A stretch of 64,000 bases of DNA from the NCBI GenBank assembly GCA_025399215.1, contig MU621123.1:1-64000 (forward strand), read 5' to 3'. The notes beneath the pieces are model-generated. The model had not been told where the DNA came from. It did not search any database and saw only the letters and a list, made by a program, of their open reading frames with translations. The translations under genes were made by a program, and so were the position numbers. Positions 23,969 through 36,830 of the stretch are shown one piece after another (positions within the stretch are counted from its first letter, which is position 1; the number at the start of each line of letters is the position of its first letter). Source of the DNA: Globomyces pollinis-pini (lineage: Eukaryota > Chytridiomycota > Chytridiomycetes > Rhizophydiales > Globomycetaceae).

Positions 23969-26188
23969 ATGACATCCTCAGAATTACTTTGGACTCCTAA
24001 AAATCCACAAGATGCCAATATGTTTAAATTCATGCATTTCGTAAACAAAAAACATAACTTGGAATTAGGTAATCCTAATTATATTGATCATAGTCAATTA
24101 TGAACAACTAAGGAAATATTCTGTTGATCAAATTGCTTTGTTTTGGGCTGATGTTTGGGAATACTGTGCTGTCGTTAGTTCTACTCCATATCATACAGTC
24201 GTCGATGAATCTATTCCAATCAATCATATTCCAAAATGGTTTCAGGTTTGATTTTATCATTCATGGTAGGGTGCTTTGTTAAACTACTCGGAGAATTTAT
24301 TACGCAGAAAAGATGATGGAATTGCTATCATTGCAACGGGCGAGACTCAAAAAGTGGAACGAATCACATTCAATCAATTGAGACTTACAGTTGGACAGTA
24401 TTCCGCTGCACTTCGACGTGCTGGGGTTAAACGAGGGGACCGTGTATGTGGTTTTGTTCCAAATTGTCATCAAGCAGTGACATTCATGTTGGCCACTGCT
24501 GCATTAGGTGCTGTATGGTCCTCTGCTTCACCTGATTTTGGACAAGTGGTAAATGCAACAATGCTCAATATAGGGTGTCTTGGATCGTTTTAGTCAAATC
24601 GAACCATCTGTATTAGTTTCAGTTGAATCAGTAATGTACAATGGAAAGACTCATGATAATTTGAAAAAGTTGGAAACTATTGTTAAGCAGTTACCATCAG
24701 TCAAAAAAGTGGTTGTCATTCCTTTCATTAGTGAACCTAAAGATATCTCTGCCATTCCAAACTGGTAATCTAACCCATCTAACAATCAGTGAATTATTGG
24801 ATACATTTTTAAGTGGAATACCAAAACAAGAACCGGTTTATGAGCAAGTACCTTTCGATCACCCACTAGTGATTCTATTCAGTTCTGGTACCACAGGTAT
24901 TTATGAAATATAAACTCATTCAAGGTGTTCCAAAATGCATTGTACATTCACATGGTGGTTGTTTGATTCAGCATTTAAAAGAGCATGTTATTCATGGGTC
25001 TATGAACGAATCTGACGTTTATTTCTATTATTCTACTGTAATACTCTAATTTTAATATCTAGACTGGTTGGATGATGTGGAATTGGTTGATTTCTGGTTT
25101 ACTGAGTAATGCATTGTTTATGTTAAAAAATTAGCTGGTGCTACTATTGTGGTTTATGATGGAAATCCAGTTTTCCCTAAAATCAATGCATTATGGAAAT
25201 TGGCAGAAGAATTCAAAATTACAATCTTTGGTACTTCAGCCAAATATATCCAAAATATTGAAGAAATGGGCTATTCGCCAAGTAAATTGAATTCATATTG
25301 ATAAATTTAGAAAGTGAATTTAAATTGGAACATTTACATTCCATTTATTCAACCGGTTCTGCCCTTAAACCACAATCTTTTGAATTCATTTACAAACACA
25401 TCAAGTCCGATTTGCTGATTGGTTCAATTACGGGTGGTACTGACATTGTATCATTGTTTGCTGGTCATAACTCGGCTGGTCCTGTTTACAAGGGTGAAAT
25501 TCAATGCCGATGCTTGGGCATGAGTATTGAAGCATGGAATGATTCCGGTAAACCAGTAATGGATGAACCTGGTGACTTGGTGTGCACTAGTAACTATATA
25601 TGAAATAACCTGTAGAACCATTTCCGGTAATGCCTGTCGGTTTCTGGAATGATAGTAATGGCGAAAAATACCAGAAGGCCTACTTCAAGCAAGTACCTGG
25701 TGTTTGGTATCATGGGGATTTCATGCAAATCAATTCCAAAACTGGTGGAGTTATCATGTTAGGTCGTAGTGATGGTACTCTTAACCCTGGTGGTGTTCGT
25801 TTCGGTAGTGCAGAACTTTATAATGTTCTTACTGCATTTCCTGATGTAGCAGATTCGTTAGTGGTTGGTCAAAATATTCCTGATGGTGAAAGAGTTGTCA
25901 TGTTCTTAAAAATGGCGGATGATAAACCATTCACACAAGAATTGGTTACCAATATTAAAACTAAAATACGTTCTTTGTTATCAGCAAGGTAATTTTCATT
26001 TCTTTGACTAGATTAGACATGTTCCTGCTGTCATCCTTCCTATTGGTGATATTCCATACACACTAACAGGAAAAAAAGTTGAAGTTGCAGTCAAGAAAAT
26101 TATTTCTGGAGAAAACGTACAACCAAGTAGCTCTTTAGCAAACCCAGAAAGTCTAGAACTATACTACGCTATTAGATCTAAACTTTGA
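23969..26188 (+). CDS. AACS: acetoacetyl-CoA synthetase
   Basis: This ANL-superfamily ligase activates acetoacetate to acetoacetyl-CoA in the cytosol, feeding ketone bodies into sterol or lipid synthesis. The N-terminal exon (ATG 23969) reads [16 protein letters not shown]. Next come [34 protein letters not shown] and LLNYSENLL. The AMP-binding P-loop [19 protein letters not shown] is split by an intron. Further family motifs are [70 protein letters not shown] and the C-terminal [13 protein letters not shown] loop with the catalytic Lys. About nine introns of 24-30 nt. Length matches the family at about 650 residues. Confidence 0.93.
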
Positions 26189-26212
26189 ATGAAAATCATA
26201 TGTAAAACGAAT

Positions 26213-28714
26213 TTATTGTAAATTAGACTGAATCAATTTGAGGTTACTGGCAATCCCAGGATGTTTGTGATTACGTAACGTTACCACCAATTTTTCGATA
26301 TCTTTAGGAACCTGTTTAGCAAATTTTTGATCCACAATCGTCACATTTTTAATAATTTCACTTGCACGATATACCAATTCATCCTGTTCATCTTCCAAAA
26401 GATGCAAACAGATTTCGAAAAATCGTTTTTGAGTTATTAATAATGGAATGGCAGTTGGTTCGGATGACAAAACTGCAATAGCACCAGAGGCTGCTCTACG
26501 CGTTGCAAAATCATCATCATCGGATAGTGCAACCATTATTTGTAATAAATGAGGCTTTCGACTGCTCAAGTAATCGGCAAAGACTGTTGGATGATATATC
26601 AAATTACATAATGCTTCAGTTGCTGCACGTCTGATGAGTGGATGATCCGAGAATTGTAAATTTTCCAATGATGTTACTCCATCGACTTGTAATATTCGGT
26701 TTCGAACATTATCATTCATTCCTGCTAGATTTGTAATGGCCATAAGTCCTTCAAACTGTGCAAGGCCTCTTTTGTCTCCATTAATGAGGTTAAATAATGG
26801 TCTGATTAGTTCAGAAGCCATTTCACCTTTAAAGGCAAGATTTGGATCGGTAGTTATAGCAACTTTTGCCAAAGCTTGAGTGGCAGCAATGATGCCTGCC
26901 GGAGTGGAAGAAGTTGTAAACTTAAGTAGTTGTCGACATGCTCCTGCTTGAATTAAAGCTCCACGATGTTTTTGTTCGGTTGCGATACTGAGGTATGTAG
27001 TGGCGATAGATTCCTGAACATTTGCACTATCCGTCTTTAGATTGACCAAAGAAGTGATAATGTTATGACTGACTAGCTTTGTTACACGTTCTGCTACCGC
27101 TTTATCCAAATTTAAACTGTCAATTGGTGCTGCGGACTTGGCCATTTCATGCAATTTTTGAACATTCTTTTGCTCATCCGTTAATTGAGGTAAGTATGCC
27201 GTTAAATTAGAAAAAATGGAAACCATTCCATATTTTGCAGTTCGATCATCAGATTTGGCAAGTAATTTAAGATTGGTAATTAATTTTGCATCGTTAGCAA
27301 TCAATTCTTTCACTCTTGGATGAATAGATAAGTAAGCCAGCGCTTCAACGGCCGTCACTTTGCTTGAGATAGGGCTTTCAGGTAAATTGAGAATTTCGGA
27401 AAAATATTTTGCTCCTTTATCATATTCCAGCAATTCTGTCTCCACTTCTTTGTTAACAGACATAAGTTTCACAAGTGCTAGTGATGCCATAATCTGAATT
27501 CGAGAACTCTTTGTTTGTCGCCAACATTGAATCAAAAACGGAGATGCCTTTTCGGATATTGCTTTCCGCATTTCTACCTGATTACACCCAGAAGAAAGAG
27601 CTTCAACAGTAAAATATTGCACAGATTCTTTTTCAAATTCAACAACATCAATGATACTGTCAAGTAAGCCTTGTTTCGACAATATCATTGCACCAAAATG
27701 AGGTTGCGCTTGAAATATTGCAGACAGTGCCATTAACCCACTTGTTTGCTCTTTTGAGTTTAACAGTTGAGTAATTGCACTGGAGAATAAGTCAAATATA
27801 TATTTTTCTTTTTCTTTGGAGATTTTACTGAAACATGATGCTAATAAGGCAACTGTTATAGATTTATACTCTTCAGATTTTGAGTATAAATTTTTCAAAA
27901 TTCCAAGATTTTCTAATCGGAAGAGATCCAATACAATAGTTTCATTGCCCATTGCCTTCAATAAACTTTTGTAGGATGCTAATTGTATAAATTCGGGGTT
28001 TTTAAAGTGGCATCGATCATAGTATAGTTGTAACAGTTCACGAATATAATTTAAATCAAAGTCTTTGGTTTTTGCATAGTTGGAAATTGACATGGCTAAA
28101 GAATCAAAGCCGAGCTGTAAGCTGATATCATCAGAAGATCCAAGGAATTGATCCAAGTCTATCATCTTGAACAATTTCAGACAATCCTTTGCATTCTCGG
28201 GAATTTCACAAATATGAACTACCACACGCATTAGCTCGAGTCTTAATTCTCCTTTTTCTTGGATAACATTGTTTAGGATTGTTAAGAAGCTGTTTAACAA
28301 TTGAAAAGCTTGTGATTCGTTTTGTGTCAAGTATGCAAGTTTCTTTGCAGCATCTATTCGTTTTTCAATAGTTTCATTTTTATCCAGTGCTTGTAATAGA
28401 GAATCCACTGAGTTTGGATCTTTCTTGTCTTGCATCAACTTCAAAATATTTTCCAAATCTGCTTTTGCTTCATCGGTTGGATCCATTGCTAAGGACCTTC
28501 TAATATCATTCAAGGCTAACAAGATAAAAACAATGATGAAGTACCAGAAGCCAAATCGCCTTTTGATTTCGATAACGCAGCTCTCTTCAATAAACGCTTT
28601 GAGTCCAATAAAACATTAAAATCTACACATAAATTCTTCTTTCTTCCAATAATTTACCTTTAGACAGTTAGCATATAATTAAAAACCTTCAGTAAGTTGA
28701 TCGATTGTATCCAT
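26213..28714 (-). CDS. UNC45/CRO1/SHE4 myosin chaperone
   Basis: UCS-domain proteins fold and assemble myosin motors. The long exon (26213-28522) is a continuous armadillo-repeat array; the UCS region is shown by FEGLMAITNLAGMNDNVRN and HPLIRRAATEALCNLIYHP. The upstream exon gives a TPR-like hairpin (KRLLKRAALSKSKGDLASAL with NDIRRSLAMDP), and a start exon MDTIDQLTE at 28714 joins through a 60-nt intron. From this start there is only one TPR-like unit rather than the three of animal UNC45, a reduced, fungal-like N-terminus. The tail of the gene is 25 bp from the convergent AACS stop. Confidence 0.87.
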
Positions 28715-28783
28715 CCTCAAATTTTTTAAAAATGAAAACAATTTGTTGTTGTGTTTTATCGTTTCATTCCTTTTGCTCTTTAG

Positions 28784-30527
28784 ATGTCCAATCTGGCTAA
28801 ATCCCTACATGGAACTGGACTAATTCTATCACAACAGCTAATCACTCGAATGGCAACTTTCTTATCGAATATCGTTTTAACAAGAATTTCAAATCTAAAA
28901 ATGATTGGAATCTTACAGGATCTGGATCTATTTCATTCATCTTTGTTATTCCTTTCTAGGGAAGCTATCCGGATGGGTTTGCTACGGAACTCGTCCAAAT
29001 CACAGCACCTTCAGTTTCTCATCAACATGGCCTATCTTCCCATTTTAGTGTTCTTTGTTCTAATCACTCTCAGTGTACTCATTGGCAATTCATTTATAAA
29101 CGAAGATAAAGTTAATGCATATACTCTATATGCAATTGCTGCTGGATTGGAATTAATGACTGAACCACTCTATATCTATTGTCAAAATCAGTTGCTATAT
29201 ACAATCCGAGTGGTATTATTTGTTTTAATTTTACAGTAGAGTGCCGAAGGATTTGCATTTCTGCTTCAAGTAGGTTTTACACTGGTGCTAGCATTGTACA
29301 GCTTGAACGAGAATGGATTGTTGGAAATCGATACTGGAATAGAGATTTATGCTTACTCTCAGATATTATTTTCTATTGTCTTATTTTTGACGTATGCTTT
29401 TCTTTTGAAAAGATCTTCAGCTTCATTTTCTTTCCAAAAACTATTCCCAAAGTGTATTGAAAATGATTTGAAAGATCATAAAACGTATTCTATTTTATTT
29501 TAATGTTTAGATATATTTGGTTTGACCCATATTTAGTCAGTGTCTCATTAAGTTTTGTGATTCAAACTATTGTCAAACACCTTCTCACAGTTGGCGACAA
29601 ACTGGTATTAGTATCGTTGGGTATTGGAGATGCTCAAAAGGGAGGGTACCGATTGGTGACTGATTTAGGTGATTGTATTTCTTCCTAACCTTTAGGGTCA
29701 TTAGTTGCTCGAATTCTTTTTCAACCTATTGAGGAAACCTCCAGAGCATTTTTTTCTAAATCTTTAACGAATCATGATGGTAATTGTTTCCGTAGATTCA
29801 AGTAGTGTTTTTTAGGTGAGGAAATTGCCATCAATCAAATTTCTGAATCACTTCAGATGCTTCAAACACTTTTTAAGTTCCACATTATATTTGGTGCTTT
29901 TTTTGTCTGTTTTGGGAGTAACTATACTTCTGTCTTACTTAAATACCTGTATTCCAAGACCGATAACGAATCAGTCAATCTGTTGTCTATTTATTGCGTT
30001 TACGTTCCTTTTATGGGAATAAATGGCATTTCGGAAGCCTTTTTTCAGGGAGTTGGAAATCCGAAGGCGTTGGCCAAGCAGACTGTTTATATGGTATTCT
30101 TTTGGGCAACATTTATAGGATTTTCATATGTTTTAATGGAAGTATTTGCCTTGGGATCACAAGGTTTAATTATTGCGAATGTTTTAAATATGTCCCAACG
30201 AATCTTATTTTGCAGTGTATTCATTATAGAATTTTTTAAATCCTGCATGAAGAATCAACAGGAAAAGTCTCAGACCTTCACAATTACAGGCTTTTTTCCA
30301 GGAACCAAATCGGTTTGGATATTTTTTATAATGTCCTGGTTAATCACTAACAAAACTAAAGAGTTTGGACTAGTCTATCATTTAAGTATAGGGATAACTT
30401 GTGGTTTGATCGAAGTTTATCTAATGTATTTTCTTTATGGTTTTCATTAACTTTTAGATACCGCTCAGAGAAACATAAGTTAATGAAAAAGATATATGAA
30501 TATTATAGAAAGGCAAAAGAGAATTGA
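28784..30527 (+). CDS. RFT1: RFT1, ER N-glycosylation lipid-linked oligosaccharide protein
   Basis: RFT1 is a multi-pass ER protein of the MOP/flippase superfamily needed for N-glycosylation with the Man5GlcNAc2 dolichol intermediate. The N-terminus SLHGTGLILSQQLITRMATF and VLTRISN match the family, as does LFLSREAIRMGLLR. Hydrophobic segments continue throughout, with TVGDKLVLVSLG and QGVYRLVTDLGDCI-like text, FQPIEETSRAFFSK, and GINGISEAFFQGVGNP near the C-terminal half. Short introns interrupt the gene about seven times. A last 32-nt intron before 30459 gives a basic tail (YRSEKHKLMKK) that ends at 30527; without it the frame would stop at 30450. It is divergent from UNC45 with only about 70 bp between starts. 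Confidence 0.9.
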
Positions 30528-30581
30528 AAACAAAGTATACCTAATATACAATCTAGTTTATTTGTAATGATGATTATTTTT

Positions 30582-33500
30582 TCATTTAGTTGTACTGCTT
30601 AGTGATTTTTTACTATTGGCTATGGACTCTTCAGATATTGCACATAAATAATCCGAGTAAATCTCTTCGTTAATAACATCTTCATCTGGTTGTTGATCCA
30701 TTTCTGAAAGATAACTATCTAATACAGAATCTTCTTGATTGGAAATCTCTGTAAGATTATTCTGAGACTTTTGTAATCCAGTGTGACTACTTTGCTCTTT
30801 TTCAACTGGATGTTCTTTGTCATTATTTTGCAGCTCTTCACCGTCATCACTATCACTATCAGCCTCCTCTTCGTTCTCTTCTATTTCTTCTACTTCATCC
30901 TCGTCTACCTCATCTTCCTCTTCCTCCCCTTCATCGTCATCATCATCATCGTCGTCGTCATCATCATCCTCGTCATCTTCTGCATCTTGAGCTTTCTTTC
31001 GGGCAATAGCCATTGCCTGATAGCTTGGAAAATCAAATTGTAGTATATCGAACTCGCAAAATGGATGCAGCAAAAGTTCATGTGCAGTTGGCCTATCTTC
31101 TGGATTCGTACAAAATGTTTTCCCAAGAAAATCTGTAACTAACGGTGACAGTTTATCTGGTAATGGGGGTTTGTCGAATCTACCCAGTCTCCATAGTGTT
31201 TGTATTTCATCCAGATTTTTCCAAGGATGTGTGCATGTTATCATTTCAAGAATCATACATCCCAAACTCCTGTGAAAATTAGTTCAAAATGATTTGATTA
31301 CCAAATATCGACTTTCGCTGAGTACCCTTTGTTCTTGATTACTTCTGGTGCCATCCAATAAACCGTACCTTGGATGGACATCATTGAGTTTGTTTTATAG
31401 GCCATGTCGTATTCTATGGTTAGTAAAATGGGTTTTACTATTTCGCTTGGATATACCAAAGTCGGATATTTTTACCCAACCTTTTTCATCAATCAATACT
31501 AACATTTGTTAGAAAATTTAAACAAATTACTGTTTCCTCCCTTTATATCACGATGTATGATAAAACTATCGTGCAAGTACATCAGACCAGCTAACACTTG
31601 AGAAACTAAACTTTGAATGAGGCATTCTTCGAAGGGCCCCATTAGCGCTAGTGCCGAAGTAACAGAACCACCAGACACATACTCCAGAAACACATTAATC
31701 ACGTTTTCTTCGGTGTTGTAACCTGCTATTAATGAATACTTGATTACCAAGATAACGAACGATATTCTCGTGGTCTAAATTCTTGAGCAACGATATTTCA
31801 CTATGTAACGCTTCTAGTAATCTCTTTTTCTGGGTTGGATCCATAGATCCGGTACGAATGGGAACCTGTTTTACCGCCATGATTTCTTTAGTTTCACAAT
31901 TAGCTCCATAAAATACTTTTCCAAATGCTCCCATTCCAATTAAAGGGCCCTGGATCCAATTTATATGTCGTGGTTTATCAGGATTACTAGCAAATGCGTC
32001 CAAATATGCTGCCATTGAAACAGACGGTTTTATAGATCCTTGCTGTAATTGATCTACAGGTTCTGGACTTAATTCGACAACCACTGAAGGTGTGGATTTC
32101 GCTATATCATCTGCATTTTTCGTACCCCCAACAATATCTGGTGTATCTAACAATCCAATGCCATCTTCAGGAGTATCTATTGTTGCAAGCAGTTTTGAAT
32201 CACTTCCATAGTACATTGCTAGTGGTCTTCTCTTTGACCGCAATGAACCTTCATTATTTGAATTGGAATCCATCAAATTCTCTTCAGAAAAACGAGCTTC
32301 ATATATATTTTCTGTGTTTAATGCTGGTGCTAGTGACATCCGAGAACTAGCTAAATTCTTATATGACTTGAATCTCTCTTGTACTTGCTGCTTATACAAT
32401 ATCTGAGATTGCATATGTGTATGTCGCTTTGCTTGTACATTTTCAATAACATGCTCTTGAAATGTTTTTGATTGATCTCCTTTGTCACCACTATTCTTGT
32501 CATTCAAACCTGGAAAGAAAACATCCAAATTTTCTGCGATGAGTTCAGGTGGTGGCCGATTTCCAAAAAATGGATCTATTTCCGCATTAAGCTTTGATTT
32601 AGATTTTTTCCTTGTAGCACCAAGTTTTTCTTCATTCTCGCCAAAAAATTTAGACAATTTCTTTCGGGTTTCATCTACAACTGGTTCGGGAATATTTTTC
32701 TTGGTAGATTTGCTACGTGAAACATCTTCACCAAAAAAGTTGTGTAATTTTCTACTTTTCTCCACTGGTGTTTGATCTTCACCAAAGAAATCCATCAATT
32801 TAGAATTTTTGCTCTGTTTAGCTTCGCTTAATTCATCCACTTGATCCATATCATCGTTTTCATTTTCCATTATGAGTAATTCACTCTCTATTTTGGAGGT
32901 TGCTCTTAAATCTGGTTTTTTCGAAGGCGATTTTGAAACTTCATGCTGAGGTATATTGATTGGATGCTCTGCACCAAAAAAATCAACAAGTTTGGCGCTT
33001 TTATCCATTTTACCAACGTTTTCGTCTTCAATTGTATCTAAATCCACATTCAAGAGGTCTTGCTGTACAACTGTAACCTTTCGTTTCAACTTTTTAACAT
33101 TCTTTTTCATTGGTTTAGATGCTTCATCCACTACTGCTTGCTCATTTTCTTCACCAAAGAAATCAGCCAACTTTGATGTATTGTTTTTTGGTATATCTTG
33201 GTCTAGCATTTCATCTAAATCTAAATCATCTAATGGTTGAGTCTTCTTTGGTGTTTTCTTTTTGCGACCTTTTACAGCTTTATCAACCTTTGGATGTCTC
33301 TTTTTATCAAAAACCAAATGCGCTCGATATGGATGATCTGGATTTGAACAGATTTCTGTAAGAGTAAGGTCATCAATACTTGTATCTCGAATAACTAGAT
33401 ATGAGTTGAATAAGTCATTACATATATTTGCATTGAATGATTGAGCTCTTATATACAATTCATACTCTTTAGCAGGATCATTTGGAGTTCTTGAAACCGC

Positions 33501-34909
33501 ATAAACCTTTTGTCTAATCAGAGCCGCATCATTCATGATGGTTTGAACATCAATGATGTGGCCATTATCTTTCATATCGTATACTCTGATACATTTCGCT
33601 TTAACAGCATCAACTGTCATCAAGTCTTTTTCTTCCTGACTATTAATAGATCGTATATTACCTTTGCTTGTGTCCCAACTCCAAATTTGAAAAATGGAGA
33701 CACTTTATGTGCATGTGCAGGAGAAATCGATGCAGCAGGAGGTGTAGATTCAGCTTGTTCTGTTAAACTTCGTCTTCTATTTGGTTTAAAGAGTGAAAAT
33801 GCCGAAGTTTTTTCATCATTCTTTGCTGAAGATGCTGAAAATAAACTTGAACGATCCAAATTTTCTTTATCTGACTCGTTAGCACTTGTTGGTCTAGTTG
33901 TATTTGAGACCCGGTCTTGTCTATTAATTACAATATCAAGAGCTTTCAATTCATTTATATCTTGAAACTCCCATGGGGTGATTGATTCACTAATAGACAG
34001 TCGATGTGTCTTTTTTCCACTCAATACCATAAATGATGAGGGAATTGATTCTGTCGGGGAAAAAATTGACTGCTTTGATTGATTTAAACTTGCGCTTTTA
34101 CTGGTATTTGTATCCATTGGTGATGTCGTTATTTTGGTTGTTAACAAAGATGTTCCACCATCATTAACTGATGCAGACTTTTCGATCGAATGAAGTTCTG
34201 GATTATCAATTTTCGTGTCTACTTTGAGCGATTGTCGTAAAAAGATATTCTTTCTAGATGATCGTCTACCAAGTGAAGGTTCGCGTTGTAGTGGGGTAGT
34301 TTCTTGCTCTTTACCTAAAGGACTAGTGCTAGGTATCTGATTATTTTCTTTTTGCTGTTCATTACTACTTGTAGTAAGTGGTGAAGTATTTGTTTCCACT
34401 GGTTTTAATGATGGTCTTCGAAATAATGTAAATGATCCATTTCGAGCTTTTCCTTTCCCGTCGCCTTTTGATTTGCTTTTGGGTGTAGAATCAACATTAC
34501 CAACTTTTGGACTATTAGTAGTTGTATTATTGCTGTTGACACTATCAATTCTTCGAATGATCACAGGACTATCTTTCTTTATTTGCTCTATATCCTGAAA
34601 ATCCCAAGGTGTAATTAAATGCTTTGGAGTTTTAGAAGTTGTACTTTGTCTACTAATTTCATTTGTAGTGTGATGATCCGTTGTATTGATCTTTAAACTA
34701 TTTGCTTTCCCAATTTTTGGTATAGAATTATTATTAGATATAAGAGATGTATCGATAGTTTGTACATCATTTTGTACTTTGAGTTTGACTCTTCTTGGTG
34801 TCAAATTGACAGTCAGTAAATCTTTTTCGGAAATTGTAATGGTCTTTAGATTGAATTCGGGATTGTCTTTACTGACCTCCATGGGACTCAACAATTCATT
34901 ATTTGACAT
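30582..34909 (-). CDS. MAPKKK of the BCK1/STE11 type with repeated FFGE motifs
   Basis: This kinase would phosphorylate a MAPKK in a cell-wall, pheromone or stress cascade. The N-terminal ~420 residues are disordered, Ser/Thr-rich, with two ITPW(D/E)FQDI motifs. A Ras-binding-like segment (KCIRVYDMKDNGHIIDV) follows. Then come five KLxxFFG(E/A) repeats (32630-33176) and the family-typical DPFFGNRPPPELIAENLD. The kinase has GMGAFGKVF, the VAIK-type Lys in MAVKQVP, HRDIKGGN, DFGISK, GTVYWMAPEV and [14 protein letters not shown], so all catalytic residues are present. After the kinase the tail has a long Asp/Glu run. Introns near 33624-33649, 31740, 31500, 31420 and 31280 join the parts. Start is 34909. 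Confidence 0.88.
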
Positions 34910-35067
34910 TAAGATTTACTTGCCAAATGTAGGTTGTTGTTGACAAGTTTGTTTGTTACTCACAAACATTGTTCACGTCGAGAAATTGAAAAACTGTACA
35001 CGAAAAAAATTAAATACAAAACGAAAAATAAGAAATTGACCATGTTATATTACTACAACAAATATGC

Positions 35068-36651
35068 TTACAACTCAGAGTGGTCATCCTTGTCAGCAGC
35101 GTCATCTTCAGGAATATCAGAAGCTTCTACAACAATATCTGTTCCATGGACAGCATTCTTAGCCAAAAATGCTTTGAAAGATTCAACGGTTCTATCACCA
35201 GAGAATGGGACTTGAGTATTGGATTCAGCTTTGAACAAAATAATGGTTGGGAATCCTTCAATGGTAACACCAGGAGTATCATTAGCAGTTCCGTCACATT
35301 TGGCAATGACAATGTTTTCATTTCCACTTAGACTGGTACCTAATTCTTCCCAAATTGGGGCCAATTTTTTACAATGTCCACACCATGCTAAACTGTTAAA
35401 ATAAAATATAACTTACGAGCATAGAATTCAATGAGAACATCCTTTTTGGTATCCAAAACAATATCGTCAAAGTTCTTTCCGACAATGGTGATAACAGGGC
35501 CATTATTATCTTCTGGAATTTCTTCAGATTTTAAAACTGGTTCTAATTTGCCTTCATCAAAATCTTTGACGAATTGAGCAATTTCGGAATCTTCAATCTT
35601 TTTGTCTTGTGGATAAGGATATTTCAAGTTGTTTTTAGTATCGTGGATGGTAAATGCAGGCCATTCTTGTTTCAATCCAACGTTATCAGCATGGCTTCCA
35701 AATTGAGCTGCATCCAAATAGATGAATAAAACTTTTCCTTGATAGTCTTTGGCAACCTTTTCAAACTTTGGTCCATAAGTGGAACGATCTTCAGGGCTTC
35801 CATAGAAGAAGTAGGCCATTGGTAAACCAGATTTCATAAACTTTTCATAGTTCATAGGTCCGATTTCATCCATAATAGGGACAGAAACGGTCTTGATGAA
35901 CTTGGAAATATCATCTTTTGTAAATTTACCAGAGTATACAGCTTTTCCTTCGTCAAATTTCTTGTAAACGACAACAGCAGGAGCAGTAACATCATGGGCT
36001 TTCAAAGCTTTAGCAGAAGTGGTGGAGGCGAAAACAAGATCATCACGAAGTGAATCAGCGATTTTCTTAAAAGTGGCCTTTTCATCTGCAGTAGATTCGG
36101 AGAAAAATGCAACGACAGCAACTTGGTTGTCTTCAACAAAGGATTCAAGGGCAGCCAAATCAGCAAGTTCGGATACAGAAGGAAGTAATTGACTAAACTG
36201 TTAGAATAAATAATAATACCGTTTCATCACGTCCACAATTGAGGTAGAAGTACGTTGACCCTTATAATCACTTGGTTTTTTGTTTCTGAAAATCTTGAGG
36301 GTAGGGAATCCTTCAATCTGGAATTCTTCACAAGTAGCCTTTTCCACTGTACAGTCCACTTTAGCTAATGGTGCCTTTCCTTTCAATTGGGTAGCGGCCA
36401 ATTCATACTCTGGTTTCAATTCTAAAGAATCAGGGAACAATTGAAATGTTACGTTTACAATGACCACACCAAGGGGCATAGAATTCAATCAAGGAGAGAG
36501 GGTTTTCAGTCAAGAAAGCAGGGAAAGTTGCATCAGTTAATACAACTACATCTGAGTTTTCATCAGCAACATCTTCTTCATGATCATGATCATGACCTTC
36601 ATGGGCAAAAGTCGCAGCAGCTAATAACAGAAACGATTGAAAGACTTTCAT
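35068..36651 (-). CDS. PDI1: protein disulfide isomerase
   Basis: PDI forms and reshuffles disulfides in the ER lumen. The signal peptide MKVFQSFLLLAAATFA is followed by an His/Asp-rich linker. The a domain has FYAPWCGHCK (split by a 31-nt intron), the b and b' domains follow, and the a' domain has FYA-WCGHCKKLAP, also interrupted by an intron. Both CGHC active sites are complete. The C-terminus is acidic and ends DDHSEL, a variant of the HDEL/KDEL retention signal. Length is about 500 residues, normal for the family. Confidence 0.93.
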
Positions 36652-36830
36652 TTTGTAAAGATTTTTGGATTTCTCATTTTTAAAAAGTCACATCAACAGT
36701 GTCGTGATCTGATTGGTTGAAATCTTAAACACGATTGAACCCTTTTGACTTCATTAAACAGCAATCGAAACTATCAATGTGATTCAATTCTTATATGATT
36801 ATATTGCAAATTCACTAATGTTGAGCATTA

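Noticed and set aside
30900..31000. GAT/GAC-rich tract as a microsatellite-type non-coding repeat
   Set aside because: It encodes the acidic tail of the MAPKKK in the correct frame, so it is coding low complexity.
32482..33361. Several plus-strand frames across the MAPKKK gene
   Set aside because: They are antisense shadows of the minus-strand coding exons and show only complementary composition.
36441..36683. Plus-strand frame with His/Asp-like repeats opposite the PDI start
   Set aside because: Antisense to the PDI signal peptide and acidic linker, which has clear family support.
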